DNA of 64,000 nucleotides. It comes from BRH-c25 sp012519325 (GTDB lineage Bacteria > Bacillota > Clostridia > Lutisporales > Lutisporaceae). Positions within the stretch are counted from its first letter, which is position 1. Every line of letters begins with the position of its first letter. Position numbers and translations under genes: made by a program. The notes below the pieces were generated by a model, which was given only the letters and a program-made list of their open reading frames with translations, searched no databases and had not been told where the DNA came from. Below are positions 52,716-62,045 of this stretch, piece after piece. The stretch covers positions 248,001 through 312,000 of the forward strand of contig JBMNHZ010000001.1 in the NCBI GenBank assembly GCA_050950645.1, written 5' to 3'.

Positions 52716-53486
52716 TCATATATACTTTCTCATATGTCCAAGGGCTGTTTTTTCCAGACGCGAGACCTGGGCTTGCGAAATCCCTATTTCTTCTGCCACT
52801 TCCATTTGTGTTCTTCCCTCAAAAAACCTCAGATTAAGTATCAGCTTTTCCCTATCGTTGAGCTTTTTCATAGCTTCCTTGAGGGCAATATTCTCAAGCC
52901 AATTATCATCCGTGTTCCTGTCATCCGATACCTGGTCCATTACATATATTGCATCACCACTGTCGTGATAAATTGGTTCAAAAAGAGATACCGGATCTTG
53001 AATTGCATCCAGTGCGAATACCACTTCCTCCACCGTAAGCTTAAGCTCATTTGCAATTTCCGATACGGTAGGTTCCTTTGAATTTCTGCTTATAAGCATA
53101 TCCCTTACCTGAAGCGCCTTATAGGCAATATCCCTTAAGGATCTGCTGACCCTGATCGAATTATTATCTCTTAAATATCTCCTTATTTCTCCGATAATCA
53201 TAGGTACCGCATAGGTTGAAAACTTAACGTTCTGACCCAGGTCAAAATTATCTATTGCTTTTATGAGGCCTATGCAGCCTACCTGAAAAAGATCATCAAC
53301 ATATTCCCCTCTGTTGTTAAACCTCTGAATAACACTCAATACGAGTCTTAAATTTCCTTTTATGAACTCTTCTCTTGAGGATTGATCTCCCTGCTGCATT
53401 TTCTTCAACAATTCAACCATTTTATCATTAGAGAGAACGGGCAGTTTTGAAGTATTTACACCGCAGATTTCAACTTTGTTAAGCAT
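52716..53486 (-). CDS. sigG: RNA polymerase sporulation sigma-G
   Basis: A 256-residue sigma factor starting MLNKVEICGVNTSKLPVL, the hallmark N-terminus of sigma-G. Regions follow in order: LRLVLSVIQRFNNRGEYVDDLFQVGCIG (2.1-2.2), KFSTYAVPMIIGEIRRYLRDN (2.4), and region 4 GRTQMEVAEEIGISQAQVSRLEK. It drives late forespore genes such as SASPs. ATG 53486 is behind AAGGGTG; upstream in-frame starts are less likely. It follows sigE by 87 bp. Confidence 0.97.
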   Translation of the reverse strand: MLNKVEICGVNTSKLPVLSNDKMVELLKKMQQGDQSSREEFIKGNLRLVLSVIQRFNNRGEYVDDLFQVGCIGLIKAIDNFDLGQNVKFSTYAVPMIIGEIRRYLRDNNSIRVSRSLRDIAYKALQVRDMLISRNSKEPTVSEIANELKLTVEEVVFALDAIQDPVSLFEPIYHDSGDAIYVMDQVSDDRNTDDNWLENIALKEAMKKLNDREKLILNLRFFEGRTQMEVAEEIGISQAQVSRLEKTALGHMRKYI

Positions 53487-53573
53487 AGCACAAGCACACC
53501 CTTTTCTTAATGTTGACATATTAATTATTACCATAGGCCAACTTTATTATTCATGGCGTAGCTTGTACCAATT

Positions 53574-54307
53574 TCATACCATTCTGCTTATTTCTTTTTT
53601 CAGTCGTTTAATTATCCGCTTTTCCAGCCTCGATATGTATGATTGCGATATTCCAAGCATATCCGCAACTTCCTTCTGGGTTTTTTCCACTCCGTCATTA
53701 AGCCCGAACCTTAACTCCATTATTCTTTTCTCCCTTTCGGACAGCTTTCTTAATGCAATTTCAAGAAGCTGCTTGTCGATTTCATCTTCAAGATATCTGT
53801 AGATTATATCATTATCGGTACCCAGAATATCCGAAAGCAGCAGTTCATTTCCATCCCAGTCGATATTAAGAGGCTCATCAAAGGATATTTCGGTTTTTGT
53901 TCTATTATTTCTTCTGAGATACATAAGTATCTCATTTTCTATACAGCGGGAGGCATAAGTCGCAAGCTTGATTCTCTTGTCGGGATCAAAGGTGTTTACA
54001 GCTTTAATCAATCCTATTGTTCCGATAGATACCAGATCCTCAACTCCGACTCCGGTATTTTCAAATTTTCTGGCAATATATACCACAAGCCTCAAGTTCC
54101 TTTCAATAAGAATGGCCTTGACCACTTCTTCATTACTCTTGAGACGTGACAAAAGGAAGCTTTCTTCATCGTTTTCCAAAGGAGGCGGCAGAGCTTCACT
54201 TCCTCCAATATAGTGAACCCAAGTATCTTCATACACTTTAAAATATTGTAGAATTTTGATTATCAGCATGCGCTTTATCAAACTCAATCTTTTAGCTGCC
54301 TTTTCAT
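53574..54307 (-). CDS. sigE: RNA polymerase sporulation sigma-E (pro-form)
   Basis: The family-specific YIGGSEALPPPL opens the mature part, followed by ERNLRLVVYIARKFENTG, LATYASRCIENEILMYLRRN and FDEPLNIDWDGNELLLSDILG, all diagnostic of sigma-E, the early mother-cell factor. It is made with a pro-sequence removed by SpoIIGA. The good start, ATG 54307 with GGAGG, runs into a stop after seven codons; adding one A to the A-run at 54290-54293 joins it to the sigma frame. As written, only TTG 54287 is in frame. Sequence error is likely. Confidence 0.92.
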
Positions 54308-54324
54308 ATTTTAACCTCCATTTT

Positions 54325-54332
54325 GTATTGAT
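54325..54332 (+). repeat. Left target-site duplication of the IS
   Basis: GTATTGAT; the identical 8 bases occur at 55632-55639 on the other side of the element. Confidence 0.75.
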
Positions 54333-55631
54333 CGTTTTGTAAAGTTAAATGAAAATTGAAGACCTGCCACACTTTCTGGTACAATGTTTCTGCAACAAAA
54401 CACTTTACCTCCAGAAAGGAGCAAGTCCTCATGCAGAAAATTGTATCATTTAAATGTCCTAAGTGCAACAATTTTCACTCGTTTTATCGTTATGGCAAAG
54501 ATAAGGATGGTTTCCAAAAGTATCAATGCCGTAACTGCAACCATCAGTTCGCACCTGATCGACCTAGTGTCAAGGAGGTGCAGAACTATCCTCGATGCCC
54601 CGTTTGCGGCAAGGCATCCTTCATCCACCATGATTACAAGCATTACACCAACTATCGCTGTGGTGATAAGTCCTGCTATCACTCATTCTTCGTTGCCAAG
54701 TATACTTCTGTAGACCCAGCTTCCATGTCAAACTTGTTTGGAAAAACTGATTTCAAGGGTATGAGATATCCGGTGCATCTGATCATCACAGCGCTTTCGA
54801 TGTTTTATCTTGGTAAAAACTCTTTTAGAAATATCGCTTTGATATTCCAGATAGCATTCAATGTCAAGGTTTCTCATACCACTATCAGCGACTGGTGCAA
54901 GAAGTTTGCTCCCATGTTCCAAAACTTTAGTCTGCAACTTATGCCTGCCCTCAACTTCGATTCTGATGAGTGGCATACAGACGAGACTGTAGTGAAAATC
55001 AATGGAATCAAGCATTACATCTGGTTCATTATTGATTCTGAAACTAGGTTCATACTAGGTTATCACCTGTCACCTCATCGCGACTCCCCACAAGCCTTTA
55101 CACTGATGGAGTCAGTCAAGGCACTTGGAAAGCCTGGGTCAATAGTTTCTGATCGTTATAGTGCCTACAAGGTACCTGTAAAATCCATATTCGACGGTGT
55201 TAAACACGTAAGGGTTCAGTCATTCAAGGATGACATATCTAACAACCTCATAGAATCCTTCCATCATCAGTTCAAGGCTTGGTACAAGACGAAGCAGGGA
55301 TTCAATTCCTTTGATTCGGCCAATAACCTGATCAGTATGTTTGTATTCTTCTTTAACTTTGTCAGACCGCATTCATCGCTTGATGGTCTTACACCTGCTC
55401 AAGTTGCTGGTTTAAAGCTATCAGCTAAAGAAAAACGGAAGTTCTTACTTGTAGCCTAAATTCCGCTTAGTTACTTCCCAACTGCTGCACTGTGGATTGT
55501 CACAGGGCAGGCGCTAGCCTGTTCATTTTACCCTTGACCATCCATAGGGAAGCAGTTACTAACTTGTTTGCGGAATTTTGAGCTATTTTACGAAACATTG
55601 TGCTAATCTTTCATGTTAACTTTACAGAGTC
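54333..55631 (+). mobile_element. IS6/IS240-like insertion sequence between spoIIGA and sigE
   Basis: The 1299-bp element has imperfect terminal inverted repeats sharing TGTAAAGTTAA (left end CGTTTTGTAAAGTTAA, right end on the other strand GACTCTGTAAAGTTAA) and is flanked by the direct repeat GTATTGAT. It carries one transposase on the + strand, opposite to the sporulation operon. Intact ends and duplication suggest a recent insertion. It separates spoIIGA from sigE, which without it would be only about 46 bp apart. Confidence 0.88.
54431..55459 (+). CDS. IS6/IS240-type DDE transposase
   Basis: ATG 54431 behind AAAGGAG gives 342 residues. The N-terminus has two zinc-ribbon-like motifs (CPKCNNF with CRNCNHQF; CPVCGKA with CGDKSCYHSF), then a helix-turn-helix part and the DDE domain: first Asp in DEWHTDETVV, second in VSDRYSAY, Glu in NNLIESFHHQFKAW, ending FNFVRPHSSLDGLTPAQVAG. 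It would move the element. Apparently intact. An earlier in-frame ATG at 54356 has no ribosome binding site. Confidence 0.88.
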   Translation: MQKIVSFKCPKCNNFHSFYRYGKDKDGFQKYQCRNCNHQFAPDRPSVKEVQNYPRCPVCGKASFIHHDYKHYTNYRCGDKSCYHSFFVAKYTSVDPASMSNLFGKTDFKGMRYPVHLIITALSMFYLGKNSFRNIALIFQIAFNVKVSHTTISDWCKKFAPMFQNFSLQLMPALNFDSDEWHTDETVVKINGIKHYIWFIIDSETRFILGYHLSPHRDSPQAFTLMESVKALGKPGSIVSDRYSAYKVPVKSIFDGVKHVRVQSFKDDISNNLIESFHHQFKAWYKTKQGFNSFDSANNLISMFVFFFNFVRPHSSLDGLTPAQVAGLKLSAKEKRKFLLVA

Positions 55632-55639
55632 GTATTGAT
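55632..55639 (+). repeat. Right target-site duplication of the IS
   Basis: GTATTGAT, identical to 54325-54332. Confidence 0.75.
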
Positions 55640-55660
55640 CTGCAAACTCTTGGGTAAATC

Positions 55661-56587
55661 TCAGCTCTCCTTCAGCATTTCCGGATGTATCAGAGCACCA
55701 TATTCCCCATCCTTGGAAAGATTCTTTCTGTATATGGCAACTATGATATTGCATGACCGTATTCTTCTATCGCTGTCAAAAATAATAATTTCGTCCGGCT
55801 TGAATCCTACGAGCATGCCATTTTCTCTGCCCAGAGACCTGAAGGGTATTATTCTGAATCTTGAAGCCCATTTTGAAATGGCCATTATTTGAGCTATTGC
55901 GTTTAAATCATTTTCCTTCTCTTGTTCAAATACCTTCTGTACGTCATCAGGTATCAGCTCTCTTACAGTATCATATTCCGTTATCATAACCGGAGTATTC
56001 GTCAAGGGGTCCTTAAGAGAATTTCCCGTATCAACCAGAGCATCCAGGAACAATTGCTTCTCATCAAACCGCATCTGTACCTTTAGGATTATCTTCTCCC
56101 TTTTTATCCTGTGCTGTATGTAGTCCCAGCTGTACCTGATTATAAAATACGCAGCAGCAACTGCCGCTACCAGTATTTTTACAGGAAAATCCCTGATAAA
56201 GGAAATCCCGTTGCTGGTCAGGCTTAAGCCGTTTATGAAATAGAATAAGCCAAAAGCAGCTCCGCCGAAAATAAAAGAAATAATATAAAACATGCCTGTC
56301 AGCTTGAGCAGCAAGTGAAAATATGCCGGGGTATATGCAACTATTACAATGAGCAGCGAAAAAAGTATTTTCGTGTAAAAGCTGAATAAATAACTGTGTT
56401 TGGGAGAATAAGACAGTAGTGCGTAGACCGCCCCCACAAAAGAAGCAATTAAAAGCTTCACTCTTGAATACCTGTATCTGGCAAGCCGGGCCGTACTCCA
56501 CAAAATAAAATAGTTCATTATTAAATTTTCCAGCAATATGATATCCGCATAAACATAAGTTTCCAACTTCATTCCCTTATCTTTCAT
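55661..56587 (-). CDS. spoIIGA: Sporulation sigma-E processing peptidase SpoIIGA
   Basis: A 308-residue protein: five hydrophobic helices in residues 10-155 (YADIILLENLIMNYFILW is the typical first), then a cytoplasmic aspartic-protease domain with LVDTGNSLKDPLTN, catalytic Asp in DTGN. It removes the sigma-E pro-sequence once triggered from the forespore. The start is either ATG 56587 or 56572; neither has an ideal site. Spo0A-type boxes lie upstream. The IS downstream would break co-transcription with sigE. Confidence 0.94.
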   Translation of the reverse strand: MKDKGMKLETYVYADIILLENLIMNYFILWSTARLARYRYSRVKLLIASFVGAVYALLSYSPKHSYLFSFYTKILFSLLIVIVAYTPAYFHLLLKLTGMFYIISFIFGGAAFGLFYFINGLSLTSNGISFIRDFPVKILVAAVAAAYFIIRYSWDYIQHRIKREKIILKVQMRFDEKQLFLDALVDTGNSLKDPLTNTPVMITEYDTVRELIPDDVQKVFEQEKENDLNAIAQIMAISKWASRFRIIPFRSLGRENGMLVGFKPDEIIIFDSDRRIRSCNIIVAIYRKNLSKDGEYGALIHPEMLKES

Positions 56588-56647
56588 ATGTTATATCACT
56601 TATGATAATTATATAAAAAATACCATAAAATACCTGTCGCTTTTAGT

Positions 56648-56684
56648 AGTCGAAATTAATTATATTATCATATTTGTCGACAAA
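56648..56684 (-). promoter_or_regulatory. spoIIGA promoter with Spo0A-type boxes
   Basis: TTTGTCGACAAA (56673-56684) and TTCGACT (56648-56654) resemble 0A boxes (TGTCGAA). A TATAAT lies between them (56659-56664, minus strand), as expected for a Spo0A-activated sigma-A promoter. Confidence 0.6.
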
Positions 56685-56765
56685 ACCCACAGTGAAATGT
56701 GGTAAGCCATGCTGCCCACTCCAGTGACTTAAGTTCTATAAATAATATATATATTCTTGACACAA

Positions 56766-56796
56766 CAAAAAAAGAACCAAAATCAATTGGTTCTTT
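56766..56796 (-). terminator. Terminator of ftsZ
   Basis: AAAGAACCAA and TTGGTTCTTT form a perfect 10-bp stem with a T-run on the minus strand. Confidence 0.9.
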
Positions 56797-56825
56797 TATA
56801 ATCGCTGCTGTTTACCGGAACCCGT

Positions 56826-57911
56826 TTACCTGTATCTGTTTCTTAAAAAAGTCGGTATGTCAATGTCTTCATTGTCATAGTTGGATGTTTTCTGACCTTC
56901 TACCTTTTCCTCCGGGAGGCCTGTAACTTCAATCTTTCTTTCGAACGCCCTTTCGGTGCTTTCTCCAAAACCTGTTGCAATAACGGTAATCCTTATTTCA
57001 TCCTTCATGTTTTCATCAATTACAGCACCAAAAATAATATTTGCATCCGGATCTGCCGACTGGAACACAAGGTCTGCGGCCTCATTGACTTCAAATATTC
57101 CAAGGTCGGTTCCGCCGGTAATATTTAGAAGCACACTCTTTGCCCCTTCAATACATGTCTCCAAAAGAGGACTGTGTATAGCCTGTTTCACTGCTTCTGA
57201 GCCTCTGTTCTCACCGTTTGCCTTTCCTATTCCCATATGAGCATAGCCTTTGCTGAGCATAATGGTTTTTACATCTGCGAAGTCAAGATTTACAAGTCCG
57301 GGAACGGCAATAAGGTCGGATATACCCTGCACACCCTGTCTCAAAACATCATCCGCTACTCTGAAAGCCTCCATTATTGATGCTTTTTTATCCACAATCT
57401 GAAGCAGTCTGTCGTTAGGAATTGTAACAAGAGTATCAACCTTTTCTTTCATTTCAACAAGGCCCTTCTCAGCTTGCATTTTTCTAATCTTGCCTTCAAA
57501 TCCGAAAGGTTTTGTCACTACTCCTACTGTTAGTATTCCCAATTCTCTGGCAATCTGGGCAACCAAAGGCGCAGCCCCTGTACCGGTGCCGCCTCCCATA
57601 CCTGCCGTAACGAATACCATATCTGCTCCTTCAAGAACCTTCCTTATGTCATCATAGCTTTCCTCAGCCGCTCTCTTTCCGATATCCGGATTCCCACCCG
57701 AACCCAGACCTTTTGTAAGTTTCTCTCCAATTTGTATTTTATTTGGAGCCAGCGACATATGTAAAGCCTGGCTATCCGTATTTACGGCATAGAACTCTAC
57801 TCCCTTAAGGCCTGCATTAATCATTCTATTTACTGCATTATTCCCGGCTCCGCCAACTCCAACCACCTTTATCTGAGCAACAGAATTAATATCCACATCA
57901 AATTCAAGCAC
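56826..57911 (-). CDS. ftsZ: Cell division protein FtsZ
   Basis: A 361-residue tubulin-like GTPase with VVGVGGAGNNAVNRM, the signature GGGTGTGAAPLVA (about 106-118), NLDFADVKTIM and the short linker followed by the conserved C-terminal peptide DIDIPTFLRNRYR that binds FtsA/SepF-type anchors. It forms the Z-ring. The usual ftsA is not next to it here. ATG or another start at 57911. It has its own terminator and is followed by spoIIGA. Confidence 0.98.
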   Translation of the reverse strand: MLEFDVDINSVAQIKVVGVGGAGNNAVNRMINAGLKGVEFYAVNTDSQALHMSLAPNKIQIGEKLTKGLGSGGNPDIGKRAAEESYDDIRKVLEGADMVFVTAGMGGGTGTGAAPLVAQIARELGILTVGVVTKPFGFEGKIRKMQAEKGLVEMKEKVDTLVTIPNDRLLQIVDKKASIMEAFRVADDVLRQGVQGISDLIAVPGLVNLDFADVKTIMLSKGYAHMGIGKANGENRGSEAVKQAIHSPLLETCIEGAKSVLLNITGGTDLGIFEVNEAADLVFQSADPDANIIFGAVIDENMKDEIRITVIATGFGESTERAFERKIEVTGLPEEKVEGQKTSNYDNEDIDIPTFLRNRYR

Positions 57912-58013
57912 AATATACCCTCCCTATCTACAACTATTATATATGCAGAAAACACTTTACAAATTGATTCATCTTAATAAGTTCAACACATCTCCGAATT
58001 TTCCTTTATTTTT

Positions 58014-58367
58014 TTACACTTTATCGTTATTTTTTTTGATTTCCATAAATATATATCTTCTTATTATTGCAAAATTTTGGAATAGTCTGACTCCAAAGGC
58101 AAAAATTGCCGCATAGTATATAGGTACTCCAAGCTGGTCTCCTATATATGTTAGAATCGCAGCCAATACTGCGTTGCCGAAAAAACCGGAAATAAATATC
58201 TCAATATTAAAGGTCTTTTCAATACTGGACCTGATGCCTCCAAATACGGAATCAAGAGCCGCAAGAATTGCAACCGACATGTAGCTTGAATATTGGATAG
58301 GTATGGTAATGGGTGATATTATTCCAATAGCAATTCCCAGTAATAGTCCTATTATTGGTATAATCAT
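58014..58367 (-). CDS. sbp: Small basic protein (DUF1290, Sbp)
   Basis: A 117-residue membrane protein with three to four hydrophobic helices and SVAILAALDSVFGGIRS, FISGFFGNAVLAAILTYIGDQLGVPIYYAAIFAFG, the DUF1290 pattern. It lies just before ftsZ as in Bacillus; its role in division or envelope is unclear. Its ATG overlaps the stop of the upstream DUF881 gene (ATGA). Confidence 0.92.
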   Translation of the reverse strand: MIIPIIGLLLGIAIGIISPITIPIQYSSYMSVAILAALDSVFGGIRSSIEKTFNIEIFISGFFGNAVLAAILTYIGDQLGVPIYYAAIFAFGVRLFQNFAIIRRYIFMEIKKNNDKV

Positions 58368-59095
58368 TTTGATTCACCGCCTTCAGCTTTTCTTTGATAC
58401 TTTATCTTATCCCGTCCATTATAGCCATTTATGATAAGCTTCTCCACTTTTTGAATCTCCACCTGTATACCGGTGTACTCCATGTAAAGCTCTATGTAGC
58501 TATCCGGTGCCAGGGCTGAGGCTTCAAGGGCCTTTGGATCCCCTATGGCCTTTATGATAAAGGGAGCTGCATGTCTCTTGCCGTCAATAATGATGGTAGG
58601 ACCTCCGCATCTTATGCTGGTAGTAGCGGTAACCCTCTCACCATTTATTGATATAGCTTCCGCACCCGCAACTCTAAGCTCATTGACGATTTCAAGAATG
58701 TCGATATCATGTATCAGGTACCAAGCGATGTCTTCCCCTTCAGCAAGCTCCTGCTGACTATCATTCAAGGTCATTATGATTCCGGGTCCCTGAACAGCAT
58801 AATAATTCGCGTAATTCCTTGCCTTCTCCAACTCATTCTGCATAGTTCCATACACGCTTCCCGTGTTTTCCACGCTTACCTTATATTCAACCAATCTCAT
58901 GGCCTGTTCACTGATAGACCCCATAAGCTGCTTGTTTTCCATTTCTACATTGCTAATCTCGTTCTGCAAATCCAGAAGCTTTGGTATTGTAATAATACCC
59001 TGATAAGCAATATTCGATTTTAATTGTATTGTGGCAATAAACCCAATAATCGCAGCCAGTATGAACAAATAATAAATATATATCTTCCTATTCAT
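58364..59095 (-). CDS. DUF881 protein (first copy)
   Basis: A 243-residue protein with one N-terminal membrane helix (IYIYYLFILAAIIGFIATI), a coiled coil and the DUF881 domain (VQGPGIIMTLNDS, ELRVAGAEAISINGERV, APFIIKAIGDPKALEAS). Members are predicted to face outside and are linked to division genes; function unknown. ATG 59095 behind GGAGAAG partly overlaps the end of the second copy. The two DUF881 genes are probable tandem paralogs. Confidence 0.9.
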   Translation of the reverse strand: MNRKIYIYYLFILAAIIGFIATIQLKSNIAYQGIITIPKLLDLQNEISNVEMENKQLMGSISEQAMRLVEYKVSVENTGSVYGTMQNELEKARNYANYYAVQGPGIIMTLNDSQQELAEGEDIAWYLIHDIDILEIVNELRVAGAEAISINGERVTATTSIRCGGPTIIIDGKRHAAPFIIKAIGDPKALEASALAPDSYIELYMEYTGIQVEIQKVEKLIINGYNGRDKIKYQRKAEGGESK

Positions 59096-59096
59096 A

Positions 59097-59816
59097 TCAT
59101 TGGGCTTCTCCCTCTTTAACAACTTTTGCATACTTTCTCTCAATTACTCCGTTATATTTTGGAACTTTAATCAGCTGTTCCTGTGTAATCGTCACAGCTA
59201 CTCCGCTGTTTTCAAGTCTTTCCACTATCCCTTCCCTCATCCTTAATGCAGCTTCCAGAGTCTTCGGATCCCCTATGGCTTTAAACACAAAGGGAGGGGC
59301 AAAGGAAACAGTATTGATGTTAATGTGTATTCCGCCAATCTGACGTATTTCAGTAGTGGATATGATTCTTTGATCATTAATGGAAACAGCCTCAGCACCG
59401 GCAGCGTTAAGTTCATTTAGAAGTTCCAGCAGCATTGAATATGAAATCAGAGGATAGTTCACCTTTTCACTGAATTTAAGGTCATCTACAACAACAGTAA
59501 TGCCCGGGCCCTCAACATCTTCTATACCCGCAATTATTCTGGCCTGGTCCAGTTCTTCCTTCAGTATCTTCGCATATACACTGCCTTGAGATGCCGTATC
59601 TTCGTACTCTTTGATTTTTGATTCATAATCATCTTTAACATTCTGCAGCTTCACATTTTCTTCTCTTACTTTCTTAAGCTGTGCTGCAAGTTCTCTTGCC
59701 CTATACTCCGACACAGGGCCGACACTTTGTTTTACAGTCCTGAACTGAATCGAAATCATGATACCCAGCACCAGGCAAACTATTGCCACAGCAATCTGAT
59801 ATTTAACATTTTTCAT
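59097..59816 (-). CDS. DUF881 protein (second copy)
   Basis: A 239-residue paralog of the neighbour: membrane helix YQIAVAIVCLVLGIMISI, coiled coil at about 40-75, then VEGPGITVVVDDL, ELNAAGAEAVSINDQRI and PPFVFKAIGDPKTLEAA. It lies 28 bp behind ftsQ and is part of the same operon. ATG 59816. Unknown function. Confidence 0.9.
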   Translation of the reverse strand: MKNVKYQIAVAIVCLVLGIMISIQFRTVKQSVGPVSEYRARELAAQLKKVREENVKLQNVKDDYESKIKEYEDTASQGSVYAKILKEELDQARIIAGIEDVEGPGITVVVDDLKFSEKVNYPLISYSMLLELLNELNAAGAEAVSINDQRIISTTEIRQIGGIHININTVSFAPPFVFKAIGDPKTLEAALRMREGIVERLENSGVAVTITQEQLIKVPKYNGVIERKYAKVVKEGEAQ

Positions 59817-59844
59817 TCTCCGGTCCTCCTATTATCCCCACTAT

Positions 59845-60561
59845 TCATTGCTCCGGTTTAAAAACAGGATTGCCATTATGACTCATCTCTATAGTTCCTT
59901 TAAGATTCTGTTTTATTATGTCTTCGATTATTGACTTAGCAAAACTGATTTTGTATTCCATGTTATCATCCGAACCCAGATTTGCTTTTATTCCCTCCTT
60001 GATTATAAGTCTTATATTTGTCAAGTCTGAAATATCAATCTCTGAAACCATATCAAGCATCCCTGCGTTCTTAATCACCTTAATAATCTGAGTGGTCGTA
60101 GAAAACTGCTCTTCATTTTCAACGCTCAGAAACTCCCCAACCTTGAAAGTCTCAAATTTCAATCCCCTTACTACCGGCAAATCGGTTCTCTTTATTGCGG
60201 GATTGATTTCCAATATCATGCCTTCATCGTCAATGTTAAGATAAGATCCTACATATGGTACATACGCCATTATATCTCTTTCTATTATATCAATAACTAC
60301 TCTATCGGGAAGCACCCTATTTATCTTAATCATTTTGACGTAAGGATTCTGAAAAATACTCTTCATTGAGTTTCTCTTATTTATTCTGAATATATTCTCA
60401 CCGTAGTATATTGATGAAAGCTTAATTATTTCTTCTCTTGTAACATTATTATTCCCATTCACGACCAGATACTTTATCTGAAAAAAGCTGGAAGACAGAA
60501 AAAATGCAGTAAATATGCAGATTATAAATAATAAAACTACATATTTGAATCTTCCCCTCAT
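59845..60561 (-). CDS. ftsQ: Cell division protein FtsQ/DivIB
   Basis: A 238-residue bitopic protein: short cytoplasmic tail, membrane helix VVLLFIICIFTAFFLSSSFF, then a POTRA domain (IKYLVVNGNNNVTREEIIKLS) and a beta domain (RVLPDRVVIDIIERDIMAYV, YLNIDDEGMIL). It stabilises the divisome. ATG 60561 is behind GGGAGTG; the upstream in-frame start at 60609 is unlikely. It follows murA, the usual Firmicute order. Confidence 0.9.
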   Translation of the reverse strand: MRGRFKYVVLLFIICIFTAFFLSSSFFQIKYLVVNGNNNVTREEIIKLSSIYYGENIFRINKRNSMKSIFQNPYVKMIKINRVLPDRVVIDIIERDIMAYVPYVGSYLNIDDEGMILEINPAIKRTDLPVVRGLKFETFKVGEFLSVENEEQFSTTTQIIKVIKNAGMLDMVSEIDISDLTNIRLIIKEGIKANLGSDDNMEYKISFAKSIIEDIIKQNLKGTIEMSHNGNPVFKPEQ

Positions 60562-60674
60562 GTTTTCACTCCCAAAATTACAATATGCGCTTGTCCCTAA
60601 AAAGTCCAAAAATTAACACTGCATGCAGTTCCGAATGCTAATCGGAATTATACAGGTTAATACCACAAACCAAG

Positions 60675-61928
60675 CTATACTCTTCGTATGTCAGCGCCTA
60701 GTTTTACCAGTTTATTTTCTAGTTTATCATATCCTCTGTCTATATGCAATTTAACATTATCAACCACCGTAGTCCCTTCTGCCGCCAGCCCTGCCAGCAC
60801 TAATGCAGCTCCGCCTCTCAAATCACCGGCTTTAACCTCCGTACCGGTAAGCTTCTTTACTCCCCTGACAACGGCAGTCCTTCCGTCGACCTTTATATTT
60901 GCTCCCATCTTCATAAGCTCTGATACATGCTTGTATCTGCTTTCAAATACTGTTTCAATAAAGATGCTTGTGCCCTTAGCTATTGTCATCACAGCCATCA
61001 TTTGAGCCTGCATATCCGTTGCAAATCCCGGGTATGGAAGAGTCTTTATTACTTCAACTGCTTTTGGTTTTCTGCCGCATGTTATATGGAGACTGTCCCC
61101 ATACTCGGTAATAATGCATCCGCTTTCTGAAAGCTTTGATGACACCAACTTCAGATGATCAATTATTACATCATTTAAGACAACGCTACCCCCCGTTATG
61201 GCGGCAGCTGCCATAAGCGTTCCTGCAACAATCCTGTCCGGTATCACTGTATGTTCCACATCGTGAAATTCCCTTACCCCCTCAATCTTTATTGTACTGG
61301 TTCCGGCACCTGATATTCTGGCACCCATTCCGTTGAGGAAGTTTTGCAGGTCCACAATCTCCGGCTCCTTGGCTGCATTCTGTATTATAGTTATCCCGTC
61401 AGCTGTTGTAGCAGCAAGCATTATATTTTCAGTAGCACCTACACTTGGATAATCCAGATTTATTTCCGCACCCGTAAGCTTACTGCATTCACAATTAATA
61501 TAACCATGGGCTTCTGTGATTTTAGTATCCATTCTCTTAAGGCCGGACAAATGAATATCAATAGGCCGCGGTCCGATTTCACAGCCGCCTGGGTAGCTGA
61601 TTTTCACATGTCCATGGCGTGCAAGCATTGCCCCCATCAAAATAATTGAGGATCTCATTTCCCGTACCGGTTTTTCCGGTATAACACTATTTAACTGGCT
61701 ATTGGATTTCACGACTATCGTATTGTTCTCAAAAAAACACCTGCAGCCTATTGTCCGAAGAAGTCCGATAAGCAAATCAACGTCCTTTAGCTCCGGAACA
61801 TTATGGATAACCGATTCTTTTCCACTTATTATGGTAGCGGCAAGTACGGGCAAAATAGAATTCTTGGACCCATCAACCCTTACTTCTCCTTCAAGTCTGT
61901 GCCCACCGATTATCACGTATTTATCCAT
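60675..61928 (-). CDS. murA: UDP-N-acetylglucosamine 1-carboxyvinyltransferase
   Basis: A 417-residue MurA with VDGSKNSILPVLAA at the N-terminus, the active-site Cys in SYPGGCEIGPRPIDIHL (about 115) and DLRGGAALVLAGLAAEG near the end. It adds enolpyruvate to UDP-GlcNAc, the first step of peptidoglycan synthesis, and with the Cys form it is fosfomycin-sensitive in principle. ATG 61928 behind GGGGGTG is chosen over a start at 61955. Confidence 0.96.
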   Translation of the reverse strand: MDKYVIIGGHRLEGEVRVDGSKNSILPVLAATIISGKESVIHNVPELKDVDLLIGLLRTIGCRCFFENNTIVVKSNSQLNSVIPEKPVREMRSSIILMGAMLARHGHVKISYPGGCEIGPRPIDIHLSGLKRMDTKITEAHGYINCECSKLTGAEINLDYPSVGATENIMLAATTADGITIIQNAAKEPEIVDLQNFLNGMGARISGAGTSTIKIEGVREFHDVEHTVIPDRIVAGTLMAAAAITGGSVVLNDVIIDHLKLVSSKLSESGCIITEYGDSLHITCGRKPKAVEVIKTLPYPGFATDMQAQMMAVMTIAKGTSIFIETVFESRYKHVSELMKMGANIKVDGRTAVVRGVKKLTGTEVKAGDLRGGAALVLAGLAAEGTTVVDNVKLHIDRGYDKLENKLVKLGADIRRV

Positions 61929-62045
61929 CAACGATTTACACCCCCGGGAAGCCATTATTCTTCAATCATATTAATATATTATGCTTTACTTCCCAAGGTG
62001 TTACTGCATTTGTATTGGGGCATGCAGTATCAGGCCTTGCAAATG

